Source: Thermoplasmata archaeon (lineage in GTDB: Archaea; Thermoplasmatota; Thermoplasmata; Sysuiplasmatales; Sysuiplasmataceae). Taken from it: a stretch of DNA of 6,170 bases. A program made the position numbers and the translations under genes. This document shows, one piece after another, positions 1-5,458 of the stretch. Positions within the stretch are counted from its first letter, which is position 1; each line of letters begins with the position of its first letter. The notes under the pieces were generated by a model, which made no database searches, was not told the origin of the DNA, and was given only the letters and a program-made list of their open reading frames with translations. The DNA lies in contig JAJYOM010000096.1 of the NCBI GenBank assembly GCA_021796175.1, forward strand, positions 1 through 6,170, written 5' to 3'.

Positions 1-1
1 G

Positions 2-64
2 ATCCTCATCGCTGTCTTTGCAGTCGTTACCTCACCCTCAATAAGAAATGCTGGATATCACTAA
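2..64 (+). CDS. Possible 3' tail of a gene entering from the left (membrane-protein C terminus)
   Basis: Frame 2 is open from the window edge to a TAA at 62-64 and reads about 20 codons. It begins with a hydrophobic run (ILIAVFAVV) that would suit the last membrane helix of a membrane protein, followed by a short polar tail. The other two + frames are also open for a short way (stops at 42-44 and 79-81) but give less protein-like sequence. With only 20 codons visible this may be chance. On the - strand an ATG at 9-7 leaves the window at once and cannot be assessed. Confidence 0.3.
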   Translation: MLIAVFAVVTSPSIRNAGYH

Positions 65-95
65 ATTATCAACCGCCATAATCAAGGGGATGTGA

Positions 96-105
96 TTTTT
101 AATAT
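96..105 (+). promoter_or_regulatory. Probable box A (TATA) promoter of the DnaA-like ATPase gene
   Basis: TTTTTAATAT is centred about 29 bases before the ATG at 130. That is the distance expected if transcription starts at or just before the start codon, giving a leaderless or nearly leaderless mRNA. No convincing Shine-Dalgarno sequence lies in the bases just before the ATG, which agrees with this. Seen: the A/T-rich box and its spacing. Inferred: promoter activity. Confidence 0.5.
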
Positions 106-129
106 CACTTTCCTTGAACTGATGATTCA

Positions 130-2232
130 ATGATGTCCGAAGGGAAGCCGCCCCGGAACAAATCAATCAGGTTGCTCTCTGGCGGTGCAGAGGTAATGAA
201 GGAGCTTGCCAGGGAGATGAAGGATGGGGGTCAGTCTGCAATTATTGTCCTGGAATGTGACGGGGACGAGGGAGCATTCAGGGGATATATTTCCTTCAGG
301 AATGGAGAGATTGTAGAGGCGCTTTACAAGGAAAATCCGAAGGACGGGTCCTGGCATTCAAAGAGCGGCAGAGAGGCGCTGAAAAGGGTCTGGAAGGAGG
401 CGCTGAATCAGTCTGCAAAGGTGAAGGTCTACAGCCTGGGCACCGACGGGGAGGATAACGGCGGAAGTCAGGCAACTGAAAGCATGCAGTCAGGCTTCGC
501 GCAGAAGAAGATGAAAAAGTTGCAGAAAGAGGATACAGAGGATCCTGCAGTCGCACAGGTCAGGGCATGGAGAGATGAGGGATACAGCGTAGATGATTTG
601 ATAGACAAATTCGCTGCCGGCGAGCAGACTGCATTGCGCACATACATGGAGTATGATGCGAAGATAAAGAGGCTGAAAAACCTGGAGAATGCTCTCGATG
701 GACTGCAGGGAAAGGGTTTCGACCAGGATTACGCCAGGCTTTCATCCATTGTGAAGGATCCTCGGAAAGTCGCAGAGCTGGAGCTGGGCGTCGGGCTTCT
801 TAAGAGAAAGGTCGAAAGCAGGAAACACAGCCAGCAGCCGGGGCAGCTGGTTGCAATCACGCAGACGGCAAGCGATTATGATGATGTTTTCAGTGTTGTC
901 TTCGGATCCGACAGGATGAGGCCGCCTGATGGCAGGTGTCCCAACTGTGGTGCGAAGATGACCCTCACTGTCTGCGACATATGCGGCTTCGTGATCGGTC
1001 AGGAAACAGGGCCGGGGCCGGGACTCAATCCATCAATGAATTTCGGCAATTTTGTCGTCGGCGCGAGCAACAAGTTTGCCTACGCCGCATGCGTATCGAT
1101 AGCCAATGCAAGCCCTGACCAGTACAACCCGCTCTATGTCTATTCCGCACCCGGACTGGGGAAGACGCACCTGCTCAATGCTGTGGGAAACCACCTGAGG
1201 TCGGAGAGGAAGAACACTTCCGTCCTCTACCTCGGAACTGACAGGTTTGTGGATGAACTGTCAGGGTCAAAGAGGGAGAAGGCAGACGGCTACATCGCAT
1301 CGCTGAGGAAGCTTGACGTGCTGCTCCTGGATGACATTCAGCTCATCGCAGGCAAGGAAGAGGCACAGAATCAGCTGCTGGCCCTGGTCAACAGCATGCT
1401 GAGTGAGGGAAAGAATGTGCTCGTTTCAGGCGACAGGCCGCCGAAGGATGTCAGGGGGCTTGACATGCAGCTCACGTCCAGATTCGAGTCGGGCCTGATG
1501 GTTGACATGCGGCCCCCGGATCCAGATATGCGCATGAAGATACTTGAGATGAAGGTCAGGGAGGAGAAGTACCAGATGCCCCAGACTGTGCTGAAATACA
1601 TAGCGGAAACAGTAGATGACAACATAAGGGAACTGACAGGCTCGCTGAACAGGGTGATAGCCTACAGCACGCTGATGAAACTGCCTCCGACTGTTGAAAG
1701 CGCGAAGAGGATACTGCGCACGAATCAGCTGGAACAGAGGAAGGAGAGCAGGGGAAGAATTGAATTGCGCCCGGGTCACGGTTACATTATCGAGGAAGAC
1801 AGGGCCAGCATGTGCCATACCCTTGTCCAGGAAAAACTGCAGGAGAACTGGACAGCCCTTGACATTTCCAGGGTGAACCCTTCAAGGTTGAGGGCGAAGT
1901 TCCCGGGCCTCGAGAAGGCCAGGGTAGTCTGGCTTACGGACAGGGAGAGCGACAGGGAGATTACGCTTCAGCCTTCGCTGGAGAAAATAGAGTATGAAAT
2001 CAAGGGGTTCATGGAGTCGGCTTCCAGGGGAAGCGGGAACGCCATTGTGAACATTGACGATCTCCAGTATGTGGTAAGCAACACCAACTTCGAGGGAACT
2101 GTGAGGCTGCTCAGGCGGATGGTGGATGAAATGTCTGAACGCAACTCTGTCCTCATTATCTCAGTCGGAAAGGAAACGCTGGCCAAGCAGGAGATAGCGA
2201 TACTCGAAAGGGAGCTTGAACTCATACAGTAA
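130..2232 (+). CDS. DnaA-type AAA+ ATPase fused to PATAN-like, zinc-ribbon and DUF835 domains
   Basis: A 700-residue multidomain protein. Residues about 12-102 resemble a PATAN/DUF4388-type sensory domain (GYISFRNGEIVEALY). Residues 143-233 form a charged helical module with a WRDEGY start and a KDPRKVAELE segment. C270, C273, C282 and C285 form a CxxC-x8-CxxC zinc ribbon. Residues about 302-527 match bacterial DnaA domain III: FGNFVVGASN, YNPLYVY, Walker A APGLGKTH (K345), Walker B LLLDDIQ (D401, D402), sensor 1 GDRPP (434-438), box VII arginine R451 in SRFESGL, and sensor 2 NIREL (R500). Residues about 550-700 are an archaeal DUF835 domain (VVWLTDRES; NIDDLQYVVSNTNFE). There is no DnaA domain IV. 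In bacteria DnaA opens the replication origin; archaea normally use Orc1/Cdc6, so the role here is unknown (signalling, chromosome or element maintenance are guesses). The first of two adjacent ATGs was chosen from promoter spacing; 130 or 133 cannot be separated. Confidence 0.93.
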   Translation: MMSEGKPPRNKSIRLLSGGAEVMKELAREMKDGGQSAIIVLECDGDEGAFRGYISFRNGEIVEALYKENPKDGSWHSKSGREALKRVWKEALNQSAKVKVYSLGTDGEDNGGSQATESMQSGFAQKKMKKLQKEDTEDPAVAQVRAWRDEGYSVDDLIDKFAAGEQTALRTYMEYDAKIKRLKNLENALDGLQGKGFDQDYARLSSIVKDPRKVAELELGVGLLKRKVESRKHSQQPGQLVAITQTASDYDDVFSVVFGSDRMRPPDGRCPNCGAKMTLTVCDICGFVIGQETGPGPGLNPSMNFGNFVVGASNKFAYAACVSIANASPDQYNPLYVYSAPGLGKTHLLNAVGNHLRSERKNTSVLYLGTDRFVDELSGSKREKADGYIASLRKLDVLLLDDIQLIAGKEEAQNQLLALVNSMLSEGKNVLVSGDRPPKDVRGLDMQLTSRFESGLMVDMRPPDPDMRMKILEMKVREEKYQMPQTVLKYIAETVDDNIRELTGSLNRVIAYSTLMKLPPTVESAKRILRTNQLEQRKESRGRIELRPGHGYIIEEDRASMCHTLVQEKLQENWTALDISRVNPSRLRAKFPGLEKARVVWLTDRESDREITLQPSLEKIEYEIKGFMESASRGSGNAIVNIDDLQYVVSNTNFEGTVRLLRRMVDEMSERNSVLIISVGKETLAKQEIAILERELELIQ

Positions 2233-2237
2233 ATGAG

Positions 2238-2323
2238 CGCCGTTGGACGGATTTGAACCGTCGACCTTATGGTAACTGCGAATGCCTAACAGCCACACGC
2301 TCTGCCAGCTGAGCTACAACGGC
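2238..2323 (-). tRNA. trnN: tRNA-Asn (GUU) with a 13-base intron
   Basis: Read on the - strand, the 7-bp acceptor stem GCCGTTG/CAACGGC is fully paired, with discriminator G. The D stem is GCTC/GAGC, and the T arm is GACGG-TTCAAAT-CCGTC. The anticodon stem is TGTGG/CCATA with one G-U pair. Removing 13 bases after A37 leaves the seven-base loop CTGTTAA with anticodon GTT (complement of 2288-2290), decoding asparagine. The mature RNA is 73 bases; CCA is not encoded. The gene lies 67 bases behind the winged-helix gene in the same direction and converges on the DnaA-like ATPase gene, whose stop is only five bases away. Confidence 0.95.
2274..2286 (-). other. Archaeal tRNA intron at position 37/38
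   Basis: The intron is GGCATTCGCAGTT on the - strand. A bulge-helix-bulge can be drawn: exon bases CTGT (32-35) pair with intron bases GCAG as a four-pair central helix including one G-U. The three-base bulges are TA^G at the 5' site and TT^A at the 3' site, and the anticodon stem forms the outer helix. This is the structure recognised by the archaeal splicing endonuclease. The inner intron loop is only about six bases, so the motif is of the relaxed type lacking a full inner helix. Confidence 0.88.
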
Positions 2324-2351
2324 CTGAACCACATTTATCAAATGCTAGAGG

Positions 2352-2360
2352 TAATTAAAA
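2352..2360 (-). promoter_or_regulatory. Probable box A promoter of tRNA-Asn
   Basis: On the - strand TTTTAATTA lies 29-37 bases upstream of the first base of the tRNA, a normal place for an archaeal TATA element if transcription starts a few bases before the mature 5' end. The same T-rich stretch also lies just after the winged-helix gene and could help end its transcript. Confidence 0.5.
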
Positions 2361-2390
2361 TCTTCGTAACACAGTATTCGCGTAGCGGCA

Positions 2391-2705
2391 TTATTCGCCG
2401 ACAGCCGCCTTGAGCTGGTTGACAGTTTCGCTCATTTCCATGAGGACATTCTTCAGATGCTCGAGAAAGGGCTTGATTTCATCGGTAGTCACAGCACCAT
2501 TCGGGGAAGGGACGATGAGCCCCTCCTGTTCGAGTATTCTCAGCGAATACCTCACTTTGTGCTGAGGATAACTCAGGAGTTCGGAAAGTTTCAGTATGCC
2601 GATTGGCTGGCTGCCTATGATGGCTTTCAGGACTGCGACGTGCCTCTTCAACAGGTCTATTTCGACTTCCATCTTGCTGGTGAGAGAGTTTTTTTCAGGA
2701 TTCAT
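2391..2705 (-). CDS. Small winged-helix transcriptional regulator with C-terminal helix
   Basis: A 104-residue protein. Residues about 14-75 look like a winged helix-turn-helix: a first helix (IDLLKRHVAVLKAII), then QPIGILKLSELL, a recognition helix PQHKVRYSLRILEQEGLI, and a short wing (PSPNGAV). Residues 76-101 form an amphipathic helix (FLEHLKNVLMEMSETVNQL) suited to dimerisation. It resembles the short archaeal predicted regulators grouped as COG3388, recalled rather than searched. Target and ligand are unknown. It is transcribed away from the DtxR-type operon across a shared 177-base region. The start at 2705 is uncertain: Met12 (2672) is an alternative, there is no clear Shine-Dalgarno, and a six-codon out-of-frame ORF beginning at 2715 overlaps the start. 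Confidence 0.85.
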   Translation of the reverse strand: MNPEKNSLTSKMEVEIDLLKRHVAVLKAIIGSQPIGILKLSELLSYPQHKVRYSLRILEQEGLIVPSPNGAVTTDEIKPFLEHLKNVLMEMSETVNQLKAAVGE

Positions 2706-2746
2706 CCAGAATCATATCCCCGCCACAATTCGTGACGTGTAACAGA

Positions 2747-2760
2747 GTATCTCATGATAC
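2747..2760. repeat. Inverted repeat beside the winged-helix promoter
   Basis: GTATC-TCAT-GATAC has perfect 5-bp arms and a 4-base spacer. It abuts the box A at 2760-2768 on its downstream side, between promoter and gene, where a bound regulator would block transcription. It is a candidate operator for autoregulation. Short arms like these occur by chance, so support is modest. Confidence 0.35.
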
Positions 2761-2768
2761 TTTTTAAA
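2760..2768 (-). promoter_or_regulatory. Probable box A promoter of the winged-helix gene
   Basis: TTTAAAAAG on the - strand is a good archaeal TATA-like element. A start about 25 bases downstream would lie near 2738 and leave a leader of about 33 bases before the ATG at 2705. Its upstream edge touches ACCTAAT (2768-2774, read on +), identical to seven bases of the half-site in the palindrome at 2868-2884. Confidence 0.5.
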
Positions 2769-2822
2769 CCTAATCAATTGCACCATCCAGCGCGCGCCTC
2801 TTTCTCAGTGGATAAACCTGAC

Positions 2823-2840
2823 TGCCGTCATGGAACGGCA
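2823..2840. repeat. Inverted repeat upstream of the DtxR-type gene
   Basis: TGCCGT-CATGGA-ACGGCA has perfect 6-bp arms and a 6-base spacer, and lies just upstream of the probable box A of the DtxR-type gene. The position suits an upstream regulator-binding site. Because it is upstream of the expected transcription start, an RNA hairpin is unlikely. Its sequence is unlike the palindrome at 2868-2884, so if functional it would bind a different protein. Confidence 0.35.
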
Positions 2841-2846
2841 TAACAG

Positions 2847-2855
2847 CTAAATAGT
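2847..2855 (+). promoter_or_regulatory. Possible box A promoter of the DtxR-transporter operon
   Basis: CTAAATAGT is centred about 32 bases before the ATG at 2883 and would start transcription within a few bases of that codon. There is no Shine-Dalgarno before the ATG, so a leaderless mRNA is likely. The downstream TAATATTATT could be an alternative box, but it would sit too close to the ATG. Confidence 0.4.
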
Positions 2856-2867
2856 CATGCTAATATT

Positions 2868-2884
2868 ATTAGGTATTACCTAAT
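2868..2884. promoter_or_regulatory. Perfect 17-bp palindrome, probable DtxR-family operator
   Basis: ATTAGGTATTACCTAAT is an exact palindrome of eight paired positions around a central T. It overlaps the first two bases of the ATG at 2883 and the expected transcription start. Its TTAGG...CCTAA arms resemble the known bacterial DtxR/IdeR operator consensus (TTAGGTTAGCCTAACCTAA). Placed directly at the start of a DtxR-family gene, it most simply acts as that protein's own operator, repressing the regulator-transporter operon when metal is bound. Palindrome and position are seen; the protein that binds it is inferred. Confidence 0.78.
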
Positions 2885-3329
2885 GAACGATGAAAAGAGC
2901 ATTGAAAGGAAAAGCGGCGTCACGAGGAAGGAGAGGGACTGTCTTATCACGGTCAGGCAGAACAGCAGCAGGCAGTTCCCGATCAGGCTGTGTGAAATTG
3001 CAAGACTGATGGGTGTCAAACCACCCTCTTCACTCGAGATTGTGGGAAGGCTGGAAGGAAAGGGCCTTGTAAAATCAAGGAACGGGATGGTGAAGCTGAC
3101 TGCACAGGGCCAGAGGGAATGTGACAGGATAATACTGAATCACAGGGTGTTCGAATCACTCTTCGTCCAGAGCGGCATACCAGTGGAGGATGCCTGCCGC
3201 GAAACAGGAAGCTTTGACTATTTCCTTGACAGGGGAACCGTGGAGGCAGTGCTGCAGAAGATAGGGAATCCTGAAGTCTGCCCGCATGGCAGGCCGATAA
3301 AGTCCAGTAGCGGGAAGGGTGCGACATGA
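2883..3329 (+). CDS. DtxR/MntR-family metal-dependent transcriptional regulator
   Basis: A 148-residue two-domain protein of MntR length, without the SH3-like third domain of DtxR. Residues about 14-75 are a winged helix: IRLCEIARLMGVKPPSSLEIVG is the helix-turn-helix, GKGLVKSRNGMVKLTAQG the wing. Residues 80-140 form the dimerisation domain, ending in NPEVCPHGRPI, a typical family ending. Candidate metal ligands are D19 (aligning with MntR D8), H87, E91, C105, C133 and H135. The usual E-H pair shortly after the cysteine position is not in place: after C105 the sequence is RETGSFDY. Such proteins sense Mn, Fe or related ions and repress uptake or control export genes. It starts on the palindrome at 2868-2884 and is coupled to the transporter by an ATGA overlap. 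Family is secure; the metal is not. Confidence 0.9.
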   Translation: MNDEKSIERKSGVTRKERDCLITVRQNSSRQFPIRLCEIARLMGVKPPSSLEIVGRLEGKGLVKSRNGMVKLTAQGQRECDRIILNHRVFESLFVQSGIPVEDACRETGSFDYFLDRGTVEAVLQKIGNPEVCPHGRPIKSSSGKGAT

Positions 3330-4327
3330 TTCCGATAAATCTCTGGGCGCCTTCAGCGGATATGGCTCTTGCCTACGTCCTAGTGGTTTCCTTCCTGCTC
3401 GGCGTAATTCATGGAATTACACCGGACGAGCACACATGGCCGATAACCTTTGCATACTCGGTTGGTTCATACAGCTCAAAGGGAGGGGCAAAGGCTGGAT
3501 TGATGTTCTCTCTCGGCTTCACCATTCAGCGGTCAATTCTGGCTGAACTTGCCTATTTCGCGCTAGTAGGGATATTCACAACGGCGCTTGCATTCGGCCT
3601 GACTTACATAGCAGTCGGAATTGCTATGGCGGCAGCAGGTCTGTATTTCCTCAGGAAAAAGCAGTACTTCCACTGGCACTACCTTGAGGAAAAGCTGGGC
3701 ACACTTTTTGGTATACACGGTCATCACAGCCAGCAGCAGAAGGAGGAACTGGAGCACACCGCCGATCCTTCACTCAGCATGGACGGCATTGCAGGGGGCG
3801 GACCTGTGCCCTCGAAGCTCGCGCTTCTGCATGGTGTTATAGCAGGTTTCGGTTTCGGCGCATTCGCACTGATAATGTACACAATCCTGGTGCCGGCAAT
3901 GCCCAGCCCCTGGATTGCATTCCTTCCCGGACTTCTGTTCGGCCTGGGAACTATGTTGATGCAGATTATCTTCGGAATGTTCTTCGGCAGGATGGTCAGG
4001 GGTGCCGGCAGACTGAACAGCAAGGGAGTGGCATACGTTTCCAGGGCTATTTCGACTTCGGTTCTGCTTTACGGTGGAATTGCGTTCGCTATAGGCGGCG
4101 CCGCAATACTCTATTTCCCTGCTCTGATGGACTACGGCATCAGTACCGGCCTGAAGGTACACAACCTGGATACCCTTGGAATAGGGTTCCTCCTCGTTGT
4201 GGTGAGTGTCGGGATTGTCGGCGTGATTTCATACATTCTCTCTGTGAGAAGGGCAAAAGAACTTGGCTTTGTCGAAAGAGCAGAAGCCGGCCATGAAGGG
4301 GTGGGCGGCGCGGACGGTTCAGGGTAG
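3326..4327 (+). CDS. Probable NicO/LysE-superfamily metal transporter
   Basis: A 333-residue integral membrane protein with about seven predicted segments: roughly 13-31, 54-80, 84-108, 164-189, 194-220, 240-266 and 284-306. The first segment ends in HGITPDEH (H29, D34, H36), recalling the H-x4-D-H signature of nickel/cobalt transporters. A second HG motif (HGVIAGFGFGAF, H169) begins segment 4, consistent with the internal two-fold repeat of the NicO/LysE superfamily. The long loop 109-162 is histidine-rich (YFHWHYLEE, GIHGHHSQQQ), as in RcnA-like exporters. Its start codon overlaps the regulator's stop (ATGA), and GGGAAGGGTG lies just upstream as a ribosome site, so the two are co-translated. 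Function as a metal exporter or importer is inferred from motifs and context; the ion (Ni, Co, Mn or Fe) is unknown. Its 3' end overlaps the ROK kinase gene by 9 bp. Confidence 0.82.
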   Translation: MIPINLWAPSADMALAYVLVVSFLLGVIHGITPDEHTWPITFAYSVGSYSSKGGAKAGLMFSLGFTIQRSILAELAYFALVGIFTTALAFGLTYIAVGIAMAAAGLYFLRKKQYFHWHYLEEKLGTLFGIHGHHSQQQKEELEHTADPSLSMDGIAGGGPVPSKLALLHGVIAGFGFGAFALIMYTILVPAMPSPWIAFLPGLLFGLGTMLMQIIFGMFFGRMVRGAGRLNSKGVAYVSRAISTSVLLYGGIAFAIGGAAILYFPALMDYGISTGLKVHNLDTLGIGFLLVVVSVGIVGVISYILSVRRAKELGFVERAEAGHEGVGGADGSG

Positions 4328-5341
4328 GCGCTGCTTCCCGGTTTCGCCACCTGCATTCCGCCTTGCGGCAGATTCGAATATCATGTCGAGTGCTCCAATG
4401 TCCACGACAGATTCCGGCATTCTTGAGATGTGTATTCCCACCATCTCGTCTGGTATCATGGAAAGTTGCCTGCGGGTATAGAAATCAACTTTCTTTCTGA
4501 GAAATTCCCCCTCCTTTGTCAGCCCGCCGCCGAGTACAATTGTTGAGAAGCCCATGAGCATGACGGCGGCGGCAATGGCCCGTCCAAGATAACGGCAGGC
4601 ATTCTCAACAATTTCTGTAGAAAGTATATCCCCGCTCCTTGCCTCCTGGAAGACAGTCGCACAGCTGACTCTGCCGCCGGTTTCGGCCGCCCTGCCGCGG
4701 AGAGATGTTTCCTCCCCGGACATCCGTTCGTTTGCAATTCTCTCTATTCCCAGACCGGAAGCAACTGTCTCGAGACAGCCCGTCTTGCCGCATCCGCACC
4801 TGGCGCCATTGTCCATAATAGTCACGTGGCCGATTTCTCCAGCTGTGAAATTTGTGCCCTCGTACAGTTTGCCATCCAGTACAATTCCGGCACCTATGCC
4901 GCTGCTGATAGTGATATACAGCATATCGCCACGGCGAGCCATGCCTCCATACCTGTATTCCCCCAGTGCGCCTACATTTGCATCATTGCCAACGCACACC
5001 GGGAGCGACAGTGCATCCTGGAGTTTCTCCCTGAGAGGATAGTTCTCCCAGCCGGGTATGTTTGCGCCTTTGATCACCATGCCCATTTTTCCATTAACCG
5101 GTCCGGCAAATCCGACGCCGAGCCCAAGGCAGTTTTTCATTGACAGTTTGTTCTTCTCAGTCATCATGCGGATCATTGAAACAAGCGATTTGATGAGTGC
5201 TTCGGGTCCCTTCACCCGATCAGTAGAATCGACCAGTCTGTCTGCTATCACACCTGGTTCCAGGCCCAGCGTGAGCGCTATCTTGGTTGCACCAACGTCG
5301 CACCCGAAAGCGAAGGGTTTTTGGGAAGGCTCAGGCTTCAT
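4319..5341 (-). CDS. ROK-family sugar kinase
   Basis: A 340-residue cytoplasmic ATP-dependent hexose kinase of the ROK family. Numbering from the chosen start, CDVGATKIAL with D15 is the phosphate-binding motif. VGNDANVGALGE carries the catalytic base D120. SSGIGAGIVLDGKLYEG begins the ROK signature and AGEIGHVTI follows, with E169 and H172. CGCGKTGCLE supplies the zinc cysteines C182, C184 and C189, and VLGGGL is the ATP-binding glycine loop. There is no N-terminal DNA-binding domain, so it is an enzyme rather than a ROK repressor. Glucose is the commonest substrate, but N-acetylhexosamine or fructose cannot be excluded. An ATG at 5422 is in frame but adds an unconserved 27-residue leader; the ATG at 5341 follows GGAGGT by four bases and fits the box A, with 5344 a near equal. 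It is divergent from the gene at 5473. Confidence 0.93.
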   Translation of the reverse strand: MKPEPSQKPFAFGCDVGATKIALTLGLEPGVIADRLVDSTDRVKGPEALIKSLVSMIRMMTEKNKLSMKNCLGLGVGFAGPVNGKMGMVIKGANIPGWENYPLREKLQDALSLPVCVGNDANVGALGEYRYGGMARRGDMLYITISSGIGAGIVLDGKLYEGTNFTAGEIGHVTIMDNGARCGCGKTGCLETVASGLGIERIANERMSGEETSLRGRAAETGGRVSCATVFQEARSGDILSTEIVENACRYLGRAIAAAVMLMGFSTIVLGGGLTKEGEFLRKKVDFYTRRQLSMIPDEMVGIHISRMPESVVDIGALDMIFESAARRNAGGETGKQRLP

Positions 5342-5345
5342 CATA

Positions 5346-5351
5346 ACCTCC
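5346..5351 (-). promoter_or_regulatory. Ribosome binding site deciding the ROK kinase start
   Basis: GGAGGT on the - strand ends four bases before the ATG at 5341 and one base before the ATG at 5344. It is the strongest Shine-Dalgarno match in the window. It argues against the upstream in-frame ATG codons at 5353 and 5422. Confidence 0.6.
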
Positions 5352-5362
5352 ATTGACAAGTG

Positions 5363-5371
5363 GGTATATTC
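5363..5371 (-). promoter_or_regulatory. Possible box A promoter of the ROK kinase gene
   Basis: GAATATACC on the - strand is centred about 26 bases before the ATG at 5341. It lies inside the frame of the longer ORF, which is further reason to prefer the short form. If transcription starts 25 bases downstream, the ribosome site at 5346-5351 would be at or beyond the 5' end. The precise start therefore matters. Confidence 0.4.
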
Positions 5372-5422
5372 TGTTTGTCCAGCTGGAGGATGCGGCCTGC
5401 ATGAATCGAAAACAGAAAACAT

Positions 5423-5432
5423 AGGTTTTTAG
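5423..5432 (+). promoter_or_regulatory. Possible box A promoter of the 80-residue winged-helix gene
   Basis: GGTTTTTAGG lies about 45 bases before the ATG at 5473. A start near 5453 would give a leader of about 20 bases containing the ribosome site GGAAAGGT. It is too close to the in-frame ATG at 5437 to serve that codon. Confidence 0.35.
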
Positions 5433-5458
5433 GTCAATGTGGGATAGGGAATCCGCCC

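Noticed and set aside
1..9. ATG on the - strand at 9-7, possibly the start of a divergent gene with GAGGT upstream
   Set aside because: Only three codons are in the window, and the purine-rich stretch is too far from the ATG to judge.
1426..1818. 130-codon open frame on the - strand inside the ATPase gene
   Set aside because: Antisense to clearly conserved DnaA-like coding sequence, with no domain-like content; a shadow frame.
3770..4162. 130-codon open frame on the - strand inside the transporter gene
   Set aside because: It lies opposite well-formed membrane segments and its residues are of low-complexity, shadow type.
5342..5422. 27-residue N-terminal extension of the ROK kinase in the longest open frame
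   Set aside because: The kinase fold begins at FAFGCDVGATK; the extension is proline/cysteine-rich without family support, and the box A and GGAGGT point to the ATG at 5341 or 5344.
5058..5432. 124-codon open frame on the + strand opposite the ROK kinase start
   Set aside because: It is antisense to the D15 phosphate-binding motif and promoter of a convincing kinase, and has no recognisable fold.
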